Both the position numbers and the translations under genes were made by a program. Below, piece after piece: positions 1 to 9,329 of a DNA stretch of 53,683 bases. Each line of letters opens with the position of its first letter. The stretch's first letter is position 1. Source of the stretch: Hyphomicrobiales bacterium (GTDB taxonomy: Bacteria; Pseudomonadota; Alphaproteobacteria; Rhizobiales; OSC116); NCBI GenBank assembly GCA_013214705.1, contig JABSRZ010000013.1, forward strand, positions 1-53,683. Direction: 5' to 3'. The notes beneath the pieces are model-generated. The model was not told the origin of the DNA and made no database searches. It saw nothing but the letters and a program-made list of their open reading frames with translations.

Positions 1-492
1 TATAGAGATGGCAATGAAGTGATTGCCAAAGTTGCCGGCATTCAAGAATTATTTGCCAGTACTTGCGATTTACGCGAAGCTGCGCCTTATCTTTATGCCA
101 CCAGCGGCGACGCGTGGTTGGCCAATGAAGCGCTAAACGAAGAAGTGTTTGGGCCTTTGGGAATTATTATTAAAGTTACCAATGAAGCGCAGATGGTTGA
201 GATTGCCGCTAAACTCAAAGGCCAGCTAACTTGCACCTTGCATTTGGAAGATGACGATAGCGACCTAGCCCAAACCTTAATGCCGATATTAGAGCGCAAA
301 GCTGGCCGTATATTGGCCAATGGCTTCCCAACAGGCGTAGAAGTTTCTGACACGATGGTGCATGGCGGGCCGTTCCCAGCCTCGACCAATTTTGGCGCAA
401 CATCGGTAGGCACTATGGCCATCAGGCGTTTTCTGCGTCCCGTCTGTTATCAAAATATTCCAACAAGTCTTTTGCCTGCAGATTTGGCTTAA
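1..492 (+). CDS. Aldehyde dehydrogenase, alpha-ketoglutarate semialdehyde type (3' part only)
   Basis: The reading frame is open from base 1, so the 5' part lies outside the window; about 163 codons are visible. The C-terminal part reads GPLGIIIKV, then NGFPTGVEVSDTMVHGGPFP, then FGATSVGTMAIRRFLRPVCYQ and a terminal LLP. This ending is characteristic of NAD(P)+-dependent 2,5-dioxovalerate (alpha-ketoglutarate semialdehyde) dehydrogenases, which oxidise the last intermediate of pentose, glucarate or hydroxyproline breakdown to 2-oxoglutarate. The nucleophilic cysteine and most of the cofactor domain would lie upstream. Its stop codon overlaps the stop of the convergent methyltransferase gene by a few bases. 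A broader ALDH specificity cannot be excluded from the tail alone. Confidence 0.85.
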   Translation, partial: YRDGNEVIAKVAGIQELFASTCDLREAAPYLYATSGDAWLANEALNEEVFGPLGIIIKVTNEAQMVEIAAKLKGQLTCTLHLEDDDSDLAQTLMPILERKAGRILANGFPTGVEVSDTMVHGGPFPASTNFGATSVGTMAIRRFLRPVCYQNIPTSLLPADLA

Positions 493-1262
493 AGCTTGCG
501 AGCGATTGTCAGTATACTTTCAGTCGCTTGTTCTACAAATTCCGTGCCGTCCATTGCGCATTGACATACAATTTCAAACCCGTTTTGGCTGAGCATATCT
601 TGAATTTGTTGTGCAGTGTAAATTTGCAATGTAAAGCTATGGTTTAATTTTTGCACCTCAGCATTGGCTTTTTGAATGGTATATTGATCAAACGAGGTCA
701 AAAGCCCTTTTTCTCGATTGATTTCAGAATGTTGAACATTATGAATCTTGTCACCTTGGGCGGTTTTTGTGGTTTCCATCGCTAAGTTTTCAACCATTAA
801 ATCTGACATCGCGGCCAGATTGAATATGTCGAAAACATAAATGCCGCCTCGGTTTAAATTGCCATTTATATTGTTTAATGTTGTTTCAAAATCTGGTTTG
901 CTCACATGGCCAATGGCGTTAAACATGGTGATGATGGCATCAAATTTGCCAATGTTTAAACTCCGCATATCTCCATCAATAAATTTTATATCTAAATTAG
1001 AGGAAGCCGCTTTTTTGCGTGCAATGTCTAACAGGGCTGGGCTGAAATCTGAGCCGGTTACATTATAACCCTGCTTATTCAGGTAAAATACTTGCGAGCC
1101 TGTGCCGCACGTCATATCTAAAACTGTACATATTTTGTGCTGCTTTAACAGTTGCAGCAATAGTGCATTTTTGTCTTGGGTGTCATCTAATACATTATGC
1201 GCGTCAAAATATTCAGGCATTTGCTGATATTCAAGCGGCAAACCTAATTCAATTTCTTCCAT
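489..1262 (-). CDS. Class I SAM-dependent methyltransferase
   Basis: A 257-residue protein with a clear SAM-binding motif I (TVLDMTCGTGS, residues 46-56), an acidic motif-II strand (YNVTGSDFS) and IDGDMR/FDAIITMFNAIGHV corresponding to later SAM-fold motifs. Methyltransf_11/25-like enzymes of this length act on small molecules. The substrate cannot be read from sequence. The gene lies 24 bases downstream of the co-oriented tRNA-Arg and may be read from the same transcript. It converges on the aldehyde dehydrogenase with overlapping stop codons. Confidence 0.85.
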   Translation of the reverse strand: MEEIELGLPLEYQQMPEYFDAHNVLDDTQDKNALLLQLLKQHKICTVLDMTCGTGSQVFYLNKQGYNVTGSDFSPALLDIARKKAASSNLDIKFIDGDMRSLNIGKFDAIITMFNAIGHVSKPDFETTLNNINGNLNRGGIYVFDIFNLAAMSDLMVENLAMETTKTAQGDKIHNVQHSEINREKGLLTSFDQYTIQKANAEVQKLNHSFTLQIYTAQQIQDMLSQNGFEIVCQCAMDGTEFVEQATESILTIARKL

Positions 1263-1286
1263 AACGTCATCTTTTTATGAAAACTG

Positions 1287-1363
1287 TGGTGACCTCGACA
1301 GGAATTGAACCTGTGACCCCCAGATTAGGAATCTGGTGCTCTATCCAACTGAGCTACGAGACC
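1287..1363 (-). tRNA. tRNA-Arg (anticodon CCT)
   Basis: Reading the minus strand gives a 77-nt cloverleaf. The acceptor arm GGTCTCG pairs with CGAGGTC (two G-T wobbles), the D arm is GCTC...GAGC, the anticodon stem CCAGA/TCTGG encloses TTCCTAA with anticodon CCT, and the T arm ACAGG/CCTGT encloses TTCAATT. Discriminator A is followed by an encoded CCA. This tRNA reads AGG codons. Confidence 0.96.
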
Positions 1364-1452
1364 ACTATTTATATCTAGCAGAGTGAGATTTTGTGCGCCA
1401 TTAAAAAACACTGTAATTAACAGCTCAAGATTTGATAATGCGGTGAATATAC

Positions 1453-1507
1453 CATTTGTGTTGATTAGAATTGTTTATAGTCCAAACTTTCCCAATCAAC
1501 ACAAATG
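1453..1507. repeat. 14-bp perfect inverted repeat with 27-nt loop
   Basis: CATTTGTGTTGATT at 1453-1466 is exactly complementary to AATCAACACAAATG at 1494-1507. The repeat lies in the roughly 360-base space between tRNA-Arg and the end of gcdH, which holds no convincing gene. No T-run follows on either strand, so it is not a standard intrinsic terminator. It could be an RNA-processing hairpin, an operator, or a relic next to a tRNA gene. Confidence 0.6.
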
Positions 1508-1722
1508 AGCCTCCCCCTGCATTTCATCAATTATCGGTGTAGATTTTGTTCGAGCGATTAACACCAGTTTTTAGCGGCTTTATTGGCCAGCCAATTACAG
1601 GTTTTTGCTCTAGAACGAATCATTTTCCCCCAAGTGGGCTGAGTGTTGCACCTATGGTTAATAATGTCAAAACGCTGGCCAAATTAAATTTCAAATTGAT
1701 CCAGATCAAAAACTTTAATCGC

Positions 1723-2949
1723 TCAATTAAACGCCTGTATGCCGGTTTGGGCGCGGCCTAAAATCAACGCATGCACATCATGTGTGCCTTCATAAGTGTT
1801 GACAGCTTCTAGGTTCATCATATGCCTAATCACCCCATATTCGTCACTAACCCCGTTGCCGCCGTGCATATCGCGCGAGGTTCGGGCAATGTCGAGTGCC
1901 TTGCCGCAATTGTTGCGTTTCATCAGGCTAATCAGTTCGGCCGAGGTTTTATGCTCATCGAAAAGTCGACCCAGTTGCACGCAACCTTGCAAGCCGAGGG
2001 CAATTTCGGTCTGCATATCGGCGAGTTTTTTTTGTATCAATTGGTTGGCGGCCAATGGCCGGCCAAATTGTTTGCGCTCCAAGGTATAATTGCGTGAGGC
2101 GTGCCAGCAAAATTCGGCTGCGCCCATTACCCCCCAAGCGATGCCATATCCGGCGCGGTTTAAACAACCAAATGGCCCGGCCAAACCACTGGCATGTGGC
2201 AGTAGGTTTTCATCGGGCACAAAGCATTGTTCCATCATAATCATGCCGGTAATCGATGCCCGTAACGAAAATTTACCATCTATTTTGGGGGTAGATAAGC
2301 CTCTTGCGGTTTCGGGCAAACGGCGGTCTACAATAAAGCCTTTTATTTTGCCGTCATGCGCGTCAGATTTTGCCCAGACGATCAAAATATCGGCAATCGG
2401 TGAATTGGTAATCCAATTTTTGGCACCAGATAGCAAATAACCGCCATCGACTTTTTTGGCACGACACAACATGCCGCCGGGGTCAGAGCCGTGGTCTGGT
2501 TCAGTAAGGCCAAAACAGCCAATTAAGTTGCCGCTGGCCAATTTGGGCAGGTATTTTTTGCGTTGGTCTTCATCGCCATAGGCAAATATTGGGTGCATCA
2601 CCAATGAAGATTGCACAGACATGGCGCTGCGGTAACCACTGTCGACCCGCTCAACTTCGCGGGCGATTAGACCATAGGTGACATAATTGGCATCAACGCC
2701 GCCATATTCGGCCGGCAAGGTGGCGCCAAGCAGGCCTAGCTCGCCCATTTCGGCCATAATTTCCACATCGAATATTTCGTTTCTATGGGCGTTTAATATG
2801 CGTGGCGCTAAGTTATTTTGGCAATAATTATGGGCAGCGTCTCTTATCATCCGCTCGTCTTCTTGCAATTGTAGTTCTAGCAAAAATGGGTCTTGCCACA
2901 CCATATCGGCTAGTTTTTCGCGGGCGGTTTCGGGGCTATTGGTCAGCAT
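1723..2949 (-). CDS. gcdH: Glutaryl-CoA dehydrogenase
   Basis: A 408-residue flavoprotein of the acyl-CoA dehydrogenase family. FAD- and substrate-contact motifs [16 protein letters not shown] and [17 protein letters not shown] are present. The tail [20 protein letters not shown] carries the catalytic base Glu387 in the TYEGTHD context diagnostic of glutaryl-CoA dehydrogenases. The enzyme oxidises and decarboxylates glutaryl-CoA to crotonyl-CoA in lysine/tryptophan catabolism and passes electrons to ETF, whose genes lie at 28.8-30.5 kb. An AGGA ribosome site stands 7 bases before the ATG. No other lysine-degradation genes adjoin it. Confidence 0.93.
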   Translation of the reverse strand: MLTNSPETAREKLADMVWQDPFLLELQLQEDERMIRDAAHNYCQNNLAPRILNAHRNEIFDVEIMAEMGELGLLGATLPAEYGGVDANYVTYGLIAREVERVDSGYRSAMSVQSSLVMHPIFAYGDEDQRKKYLPKLASGNLIGCFGLTEPDHGSDPGGMLCRAKKVDGGYLLSGAKNWITNSPIADILIVWAKSDAHDGKIKGFIVDRRLPETARGLSTPKIDGKFSLRASITGMIMMEQCFVPDENLLPHASGLAGPFGCLNRAGYGIAWGVMGAAEFCWHASRNYTLERKQFGRPLAANQLIQKKLADMQTEIALGLQGCVQLGRLFDEHKTSAELISLMKRNNCGKALDIARTSRDMHGGNGVSDEYGVIRHMMNLEAVNTYEGTHDVHALILGRAQTGIQAFN

Positions 2950-2958
2950 TTTAAATTC

Positions 2959-4119
2959 CTAATTTAATGAATTGGCGCCTATGGCAAAATAGGCTTCGGC
3001 AAGCATGTCTTCCAAATAAGCATCGCTCACATTGGTTAATATAATCACGCCTATTTGGCTAGCTGGGTTAAAACCAACAATGGTCGATACGCCATTTTCG
3101 CCGCCCTCATGCCCCCACATCCCGGTTTCACCTTCTAGTTTAAATATATGCAAACCCACTGTTTTGTCTAATTTGGGTATTTGCGGGGTTAACATTTGGG
3201 CAATGGTTTGGGCGTTCAAAATTTGGGTTTTACCGGTCATTTGTTTTCCGCCCAGCATAAGCATGGTTAAAAATTTGCGCATATCGCGCGCGTTAGAGCG
3301 CAGCCCGCCATTGGGATAGTCGGTAAATGTATAATGTTTGATGGCGCTATTTTGGTTATTTTTATCTTCATACGGGGTGACAATGGGGTTTTTCACTCGG
3401 TCTAGCCGCCACTGGGTGGCGTCCATGCCCAAGGGGTTAAATATTTGGGTTTGGCTATAATTGACAAAATTCATACCAGATATTTGCTCGACCAATACCG
3501 CCATTAAGGCACTGGCTTCGTTAGAATATTCAAACCGACTGCCGGGTTTATGTTCATAAAAATTATCATCCGGGTCGTAAAATTTGCCGTTTTTAGTTAA
3601 GTAATTTTCCAAAAAATAATCTAGCTTTACTGGGCTGTCTTGGCCAAAATAATATTGCCCGTCCATCGCCGCGCCATCGGCTATGGCAGATGTATGGGTG
3701 AGCAACATTCTAAAAGTTATTGGTGTTTGGTTAAATGGGTTATCAATGTTAAACGGCAAATAATCGGATATTTTATCATCCAATTTAAACTGGCCTTGCT
3801 CGAATAATTGCATCAAAGCCGTGGCGGTTATTAATTTAGACACGCTGGCCATCAAAAATACATGGTCGGAAGTTAAGGCATTCTTTGTGACCAGATTTGC
3901 GTAGCCAAAATTGGCTTCGTAGATGATATTATTGGCATCAAATACCATTAATGACAGAGCCGGAATGTCCTGATCTCCCATTTCATGGGCGATATAAGCA
4001 TTAAAGTCTGCCAATTCCGCTGGGTCAATTTGGTTGGTTTCAGAGAAGGCAGAATTTGCCAAAGTCAAACCGATGGTGATGAATAAGATGCGGGTGAAAA
4101 TTTGAAAATTTGTTTTCAT
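2959..4119 (-). CDS. Serine hydrolase, beta-lactamase/class C PBP family, exported
   Basis: 386 residues with a Sec signal peptide (hydrophobic core about residues 9-22, likely cleavage near ANSAFS). The serine-hydrolase triad motifs are visible: S92-V-S-K95 (SxxK nucleophile), Y198-S-N200 (YxN), and H337-E-G-G near the C terminus in place of KTG. This pattern fits class C beta-lactamase-like esterases and DD-peptidases acting in the periplasm. Esterase, D-aminopeptidase or peptidoglycan roles cannot be told apart. It starts 9 bases upstream of the gcdH start region and may be co-transcribed with it. Confidence 0.85.
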   Translation of the reverse strand: MKTNFQIFTRILFITIGLTLANSAFSETNQIDPAELADFNAYIAHEMGDQDIPALSLMVFDANNIIYEANFGYANLVTKNALTSDHVFLMASVSKLITATALMQLFEQGQFKLDDKISDYLPFNIDNPFNQTPITFRMLLTHTSAIADGAAMDGQYYFGQDSPVKLDYFLENYLTKNGKFYDPDDNFYEHKPGSRFEYSNEASALMAVLVEQISGMNFVNYSQTQIFNPLGMDATQWRLDRVKNPIVTPYEDKNNQNSAIKHYTFTDYPNGGLRSNARDMRKFLTMLMLGGKQMTGKTQILNAQTIAQMLTPQIPKLDKTVGLHIFKLEGETGMWGHEGGENGVSTIVGFNPASQIGVIILTNVSDAYLEDMLAEAYFAIGANSLN

Positions 4120-4161
4120 AACTTGCCCGCCCTTTTTTGTTTTTCGGCTAAATAACGCCCT

Positions 4162-5103
4162 CTAATGTTTGTGCGCCAAGTGCCGCCCAACAATGGTGAT
4201 AAATATACCACCCAATATAAGCAAAGCGGCGGTCATAAGCCTCACTGTAATGGTTTCATCCACAAAAACAAGGCCACCAAATGCCGCCACTACCGGCACA
4301 GATAGTTGCACCACAGCAGCGGCGGTTAACGCCAGCCCGCGCAAAGCAACATACCAGATTGCATAACCAATGCCCGAAGTAATGGCGCCCGATATGACGG
4401 CGTATAAAACCCCATCGTTGGATAATTGTAAATTTGTCAGATTAAATATAATCAACACGCCAGCAAATGATATGGCGCGCAGAAAATTAAACGCCGTGTC
4501 GGTCAATGGTTCGGCCGAGCTGCGGCCGCGGATTGAATAGATGCCCCAGGCCACGCCAGCCAGCATCATTAGTAACAGGCTAAATAAGTTAGCGTTTGCA
4601 TTGCTGGCATTTAAATCTGGATATATCAAATATACAAAGCCCAAAAACGCCAGAATAATGCCGCTCCATTCGCTTATGTGTAAGCGATTGCCGGCCAATA
4701 ACGAGCTGGCTATCATGCTAATTTGCACCGCAGCAAACAGCACCAACGCGCCGGTGGCGGTGTCTAAATTCACATAGGCGAATGAAAAGCAGGCGGCATA
4801 TAAAAACAGCATTAGCCCAGACATCCAACTGCCCTTAACCTCAAATTCAAAATTTAAGGCCATTTCATAAAGCGAAGTTTTTGGCCTAGGTTTGTTGGTT
4901 GTTTTGGCGGCTGTGGGTCTAATGGGCAGTTTCGGGCGGATGATTAATACCAATATAAACAATATAACCGCGCCAGATAATAGCCGGATAAAGGTAAAGG
5001 AGGCTGGGTCTATGGCGGATTCTGCTAAGGCCAAACGCGCCAATACTGAGTTTGCGGCAAATGCCATGAGCGCTAGAATTGTGGTGATTAAAGTTTTGTA
5101 CAT
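4162..5103 (-). CDS. EamA/DMT-family transporter
   Basis: A 313-residue inner-membrane protein with about ten hydrophobic segments arranged as two EamA repeats. The first begins with a signal-like segment followed by PASFTFIRLLSGAVILF. The second contains AFNFLRAISFAG, and late segments include SGAITSGIGYAIWYVALRGL and QLSVPVVAAFGGLVFVDE, typical of drug/metabolite exporters. A basic cytoplasmic loop lies near residues 62-85. Substrate is unknown; relatives export amino acids or other small metabolites. A TAGG ribosome site precedes the ATG. Confidence 0.88.
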   Translation of the reverse strand: MYKTLITTILALMAFAANSVLARLALAESAIDPASFTFIRLLSGAVILFILVLIIRPKLPIRPTAAKTTNKPRPKTSLYEMALNFEFEVKGSWMSGLMLFLYAACFSFAYVNLDTATGALVLFAAVQISMIASSLLAGNRLHISEWSGIILAFLGFVYLIYPDLNASNANANLFSLLLMMLAGVAWGIYSIRGRSSAEPLTDTAFNFLRAISFAGVLIIFNLTNLQLSNDGVLYAVISGAITSGIGYAIWYVALRGLALTAAAVVQLSVPVVAAFGGLVFVDETITVRLMTAALLILGGIFITIVGRHLAHKH

Positions 5104-5156
5104 ATATAAAGCCTAGCTTTTTTTGGCCACATAAGAAAGTAGATTCAAGCCCAAGA

Positions 5157-6383
5157 TTATACGGCGGGTTTTGGTTTTTTTATCACCACCAGCGTGTAAA
5201 AACTTAAACAGGAAAGGCAGGCAAACAGGGCCATAAAAAATATCATCGAAAACCCAGTATTTTGATAAAACCAGCTGACCAAAAAAGTGGCGGTGGCGGC
5301 AATCATCATTTGCAAAAACCCACTTAAGCCTGAGGCCGTGCCGGCAATTTCGGGTTTAACATCCAGCAACCCGGCAATGGCGTTGGGGCCTATCATGCCG
5401 GCCGAAATGGCGATAACGCCCATCGGGCCAAATAAAATTATCGGGTGGCTATAACCCAAATTAAAGCAATATATGGCCAATATTACCCCCAACAGCATAT
5501 TTATATTGCCAATGTGAATCATTTTATCGGTGCCAATACGGGCAGAAAACCGCCCGACCAAAAAATTACCCAACATATAACCACCACTTACCAACATAAA
5601 GTAGAGCGCATAAATGCCGGGAGTTAAATTCATCAGATCGGAAATTATAAATGGCGCGCCGGTGATGAAGCTAAAAAACACCGCATTGTTAAATGACATA
5701 GACAATGCATAGCCCATATATTCTGGCTCGCGTAGTAATGCCCAATATTGCTTGGGCATGTTGCCCAAATTAAGCTGGGTTACCAAATTAAAATTGGTTT
5801 CGTGCAGGTTTTTATAGGCAATTAAGCCAATAAATATCCCAAACAGGGCGACAAAATAAAAGCTGCCGCGCCAACTAAACCATTGGTCGATATAAGCGCC
5901 GATAATTGGCGCTAGCATCGGTGCTAAAGATACCACCATAATTATATAACCCAAAACCCCAGCGGCGCGTTGTTTGCTATAAATATCGCGGATGATGGCA
6001 CGGGTGATGACAATGCCACTACAGCCGCCCAAAGCCTGTAGCACCCGGGCGGAAATTAAAGTTTCGATATTGGTGGCTAAACCCGATGCCAAACTTGCGG
6101 CGACATAGATGGCGATGCTCCACAGTAAAACGGGTCTGCGGCCATATTTGTCGGATAACGGGCCAATGATCAGCTGGGCAAAAGCCAGAGAGGCCAAATA
6201 AAAGGTTAGGGTTAGTTGCGCCATGCTTTGGGTTGTGCCCAAACTTTCAACCAAGTTTGGCATAGAGGGGATGAATATATTGAGCGCCAATGTGCCGATG
6301 GAGGCCACCGCCACCAGCACCATAATATGCGGTCGGGCGGTGGGTTTTGGGTTATTTTGTTGTGTCATGTCGGCATTAAACAC
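5157..6383 (-). CDS. MFS multidrug efflux transporter, Bcr/CflA type
   Basis: 408 residues with twelve predicted membrane segments. The MFS motif A, GPLSDKYGRRPVLL, lies between TM2 and TM3. The segment RVLQALGGCSGIVITRAIIRD in TM4 is the antiporter signature of the Bcr/CflA subfamily, which exports drugs such as bicyclomycin and sometimes sulfonamides or small peptides by proton antiport. IFIPSMPN near the N terminus also fits this family. A second in-frame ATG five codons in is possible; neither has a strong ribosome site. Confidence 0.9.
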   Translation of the reverse strand: MFNADMTQQNNPKPTARPHIMVLVAVASIGTLALNIFIPSMPNLVESLGTTQSMAQLTLTFYLASLAFAQLIIGPLSDKYGRRPVLLWSIAIYVAASLASGLATNIETLISARVLQALGGCSGIVITRAIIRDIYSKQRAAGVLGYIIMVVSLAPMLAPIIGAYIDQWFSWRGSFYFVALFGIFIGLIAYKNLHETNFNLVTQLNLGNMPKQYWALLREPEYMGYALSMSFNNAVFFSFITGAPFIISDLMNLTPGIYALYFMLVSGGYMLGNFLVGRFSARIGTDKMIHIGNINMLLGVILAIYCFNLGYSHPIILFGPMGVIAISAGMIGPNAIAGLLDVKPEIAGTASGLSGFLQMMIAATATFLVSWFYQNTGFSMIFFMALFACLSCLSFYTLVVIKKPKPAV

Positions 6384-6464
6384 ATTTTGCTTGGTTAAAT
6401 ATAGTCAATAGTATTGATGTTTGGCAACGCGGTTTTGATAGCTAGGTGCCTAGATGGTTTGAAT

Positions 6465-7067
6465 CTACGGGTAAAGCAGGCCATTGACCCAATGACCATC
6501 AATAAGTTTAAATTCACGTCGCTCATGTAGGCGATAATCTTTCATCTGCATAAATTCTATGCGGTGCGGCACAATTCGAAAGCCCGACCAAAAATCAGGC
6601 CGGTGCATTTTGCCCAGAGGCAGTTTTAAGCTTTGTTTGGCTACACGTTTTAACAGGTGTGCATGGCTGGCTAGCGGTTGCGATTGTTTAGATGCCCAAG
6701 CACCAACCCGGCTTTGCATTGGGCGGCTGTCAAAATAAATGTCGGCTTGCGCGTCATCAACTTGCGCACAAACACCTTCAATGCGAATTTGCACATCCAT
6801 AGCGTCCCAATGAAAACACACAGAAACTTTGCCATTTGCCGATATTTCACCGCCCTTGCGCGAGGTTAAATTGGTGTAAAATACAAACCCGGCTTCATCC
6901 CAGTGTTTCAGCAACACGGTGCGGTTAGATGGCTGACCAGCAGCTGACACTGTAGCCAAATTCATTGCGTCTGGATATTTAACATGGGCGTGCTGTTGGG
7001 CTTTTTCAAACCAATGTTTAAACACATTAAATGGGTTTTCGAGTGACATTGTGTTTTCGCTAGACAT
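6465..7067 (-). CDS. pdxH: Pyridoxamine/pyridoxine 5'-phosphate oxidase
   Basis: A 200-residue FMN enzyme that makes pyridoxal 5'-phosphate. Recognised by NLATVSAAGQPSNRTVLLKH near the N terminus, FYTNLTSRKGGEI, SRVGAWASKQSQ and the substrate-binding YRLHERREF (the R-x-H pair). The usual C-terminal R-L-x-P is LLYP here, an arginine-to-leucine change at a normally conserved position. An AAGG ribosome site lies 7 bases before the start. Confidence 0.94.
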   Translation of the reverse strand: MSSENTMSLENPFNVFKHWFEKAQQHAHVKYPDAMNLATVSAAGQPSNRTVLLKHWDEAGFVFYTNLTSRKGGEISANGKVSVCFHWDAMDVQIRIEGVCAQVDDAQADIYFDSRPMQSRVGAWASKQSQPLASHAHLLKRVAKQSLKLPLGKMHRPDFWSGFRIVPHRIEFMQMKDYRLHERREFKLIDGHWVNGLLYP

Positions 7068-7094
7068 GTTCTGGCCTTAAAAATCTGGTTTCAT

Positions 7095-7544
7095 TCAACT
7101 TGCCGATTGTTTTTTTAACAAATCTCTAATTTCGGCCAATAATAGCTCTTGTGCTGGCGGTATAACCGGGGCGGCAGCGGCCACTTCTTCGTCTTTCTTG
7201 ACCGCGTCTTCAATGGCTTCCTTGGCTTTATTAATGCCTTTAACCACAAAAAACAATACAATGGCGACGATTAAAAAACTAATCACATTGTTGATAAAAA
7301 CGCCGTAATTTAACGTCACCGAACCAGCTTCTTTGGCGGCTTCAATGGTGCTAAAAGACACGCCTTTTAGGGTGATGAACAGGTTGGTGAAATCCACCCC
7401 GCCCATAAGCAGCCCAATGGGCGGCATAATAATGTCATTGACCAAAGATTTTACAATGGTGCTAAACGCCCCACCTAAAATAAAGCCGATGGCCAGATCG
7501 ACCATATTGCCTTTGATGGCAAATTTCTTAAATTCATTCAGCAT
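7095..7544 (-). CDS. mscL: Large-conductance mechanosensitive channel
   Basis: A small inner-membrane channel that opens under membrane tension to release osmolytes. It starts [20 protein letters not shown] and continues [24 protein letters not shown], the conserved MscL pore helix; the second membrane helix is near residues 75-98 and a charged bundle helix ends the protein. A GTG three codons upstream (7553) is in frame, but it lies inside the ribosome site GAGGTG that is correctly spaced (6 bases) for the ATG at 7544, so I chose the ATG (149 residues). Confidence 0.95.
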   Translation of the reverse strand: MLNEFKKFAIKGNMVDLAIGFILGGAFSTIVKSLVNDIIMPPIGLLMGGVDFTNLFITLKGVSFSTIEAAKEAGSVTLNYGVFINNVISFLIVAIVLFFVVKGINKAKEAIEDAVKKDEEVAAAAPVIPPAQELLLAEIRDLLKKQSAS

Positions 7545-7655
7545 AGTGTCCACCTCAGATAAAAGTTAGTTTAGACTAGCCAAAATAGGCGGCAATTCAA
7601 CAAAAAGGCGCAAATGCAAACATTCACGCCGTTAATTTCTGTATAGCAAGGTGGT

Positions 7656-8879
7656 TTATGAATGCATTTTGCGCTTGCGTTCGGCCAGTAGGCGAAGGCG
7701 TAAAGCGTTTAGCTTAATAAAACCGGCGGCGTCATTATGGTCATAAACATCATCTTCTTCAAACGTTACATGCGCTTCAGAATATAATGAATATGGTGAT
7801 TTACGGCTGACAACCGATACATTGCCTTTGTATAATTTCACCACCACTGTGCCTTTTACGGGCTCAGAAGCTTTGTCAATCATGGCTTGCAGCATTTCGC
7901 GCTCGGGGCTGAACCAAAAACCATTATATAGCACTTCGGCATAGCGTGGCATCATTTCATCTTTTAAATGCATGGCGCCGCGGTCAAGGGTGATGCTTTC
8001 AATGCCTCTATGGGCGGTTAGCAATATAGTGCCGCCGGGTGTTTCGTAAATACCGCGCGATTTCATACCCACAAAACGGCCTTCGACTAAGTCTAAACGG
8101 CCAATGCCATTGGCGCCGCCAAGTTCATTAAGCCGGGTTAAAATGGTGGCCGGGCTGAGTATAACGCCGTCGATAGACACCGCGTCACCAGCTTCAAAGC
8201 CAATTTCTACATAGGTGGCTTTGTCGGGCGCAGCTTCGGGGCTAACTGTGCGTTGATAAACATATTCCGGCGCTTCAACCGATGGGTCTTCTAACGCTTT
8301 GCCTTCTGATGAGGTGTGCAATAGGTTGGCATCGACGCTAAACGGCGCTTCGCCGCGTTTGTCAGTGGCAATGGGGATTTGATTTTTTTCGGCAAATTCA
8401 ATCAGCTTGGTGCGGCTAGATAAATCCCACTCACGCCATGGCGCAATCACTTTAATGTCGGGGTTTAGGGCATAATAGCCAAGTTCAAACCGCACTTGGT
8501 CATTGCCTTTGCCGGTAGCACCATGGCTGACGGCATCAGCGCCGGTTTTGGCCGCAATTTCTATTTGTTTTTTGGCAATTAGCGGCCGGGCGATGGCTGT
8601 GCCCAACAGATAAACGCCTTCATATAACGCATTGGCGCGGAACATCGGAAATACATAATCTTTGACAAATTCTTCGCGCACATCTTCGATGTAAATTTCT
8701 TTGATGCCCAATAATTCAGCTTTTTTACGCGCCGGTTCTAGCTCTTCGCCTTGGCCAAGGTCAGCGGTAAAGGTTACCACTTCGCACTCATATTCTTGCT
8801 GCAACCATTTTAAAATAATGCTGGTGTCCAAACCGCCAGAATAGGCGAGTACCACTTTATTTATGTCTTTTTTGTCCAT
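7656..8879 (-). CDS. argG: Argininosuccinate synthase
   Basis: 407 residues, the normal length. The ATP-pyrophosphatase P-loop is [13 protein letters not shown] near the N terminus; [20 protein letters not shown] and APWREWDL are conserved substrate-binding stretches. It condenses citrulline and aspartate to argininosuccinate using ATP, in arginine synthesis; the next enzyme, argH, is at 35.1 kb. It is the last gene of an apparent rlmN - membrane protein - argG run. A GGAA ribosome site precedes the ATG. Confidence 0.97.
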   Translation of the reverse strand: MDKKDINKVVLAYSGGLDTSIILKWLQQEYECEVVTFTADLGQGEELEPARKKAELLGIKEIYIEDVREEFVKDYVFPMFRANALYEGVYLLGTAIARPLIAKKQIEIAAKTGADAVSHGATGKGNDQVRFELGYYALNPDIKVIAPWREWDLSSRTKLIEFAEKNQIPIATDKRGEAPFSVDANLLHTSSEGKALEDPSVEAPEYVYQRTVSPEAAPDKATYVEIGFEAGDAVSIDGVILSPATILTRLNELGGANGIGRLDLVEGRFVGMKSRGIYETPGGTILLTAHRGIESITLDRGAMHLKDEMMPRYAEVLYNGFWFSPEREMLQAMIDKASEPVKGTVVVKLYKGNVSVVSRKSPYSLYSEAHVTFEEDDVYDHNDAAGFIKLNALRLRLLAERKRKMHS

Positions 8880-8900
8880 TTTATATTCCGTTTTTACAAA

Positions 8901-9329
8901 TTATTCTGAAGGTTGTTGGGCTTTAGGTTTGGGTCGTCGAATGGTCAAAAACCAAAATATATAGCCAGAACAGGCGGCGGCAATCATACCAACAAATGGC
9001 ACCCATAGGCTGGCTTCATCGCCTTTTACCCCTTGCAGACCTGGCAAGAAGAACAGCGTGAGCAAGAGCACAAACAAACCGCACACCATATAATAATATT
9101 TGGAATCTATTTTTTTGAAGAAGGCAAATAAACCCAATATAAGCACCAATGGAGATGAAAAAATAATGATAGACACACTGACCACGGTGATCATATCGAC
9201 GATTAATTTTGTATCGACCTCCACGCCTGAGGCCTTTTGTGGTAGAAAATAGGTAAGGGCCACACACACTGCGCAGAAAATAACCGCGATGAGATAGGCC
9301 ATGGCGACGTTAAAGGTTTTTAAGATCAT
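8901..9329 (-). CDS. Small four-helix membrane protein of unknown function
   Basis: Not recognised. A 142-residue protein with four hydrophobic segments (about residues 8-29, 45-68, 77-95 and 106-129) and a basic, proline-rich C-terminal tail ([12 protein letters not shown]). The start codon overlaps the rlmN stop as ATGA, indicating translational coupling, and argG follows 21 bases later. Charge distribution suggests the C terminus is cytoplasmic. It is probably a lineage-specific inner-membrane protein. The tight placement between two housekeeping genes supports it being real. Confidence 0.75.
   Translation of the reverse strand: MILKTFNVAMAYLIAVIFCAVCVALTYFLPQKASGVEVDTKLIVDMITVVSVSIIIFSSPLVLILGLFAFFKKIDSKYYYMVCGLFVLLLTLFFLPGLQGVKGDEASLWVPFVGMIAAACSGYIFWFLTIRRPKPKAQQPSE

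Noticed and set aside
1546-1761. 71-residue plus-strand reading frame between tRNA-Arg and gcdH
   Set aside because: It overlaps the end of gcdH, has no ribosome site and no recognisable composition or motif.
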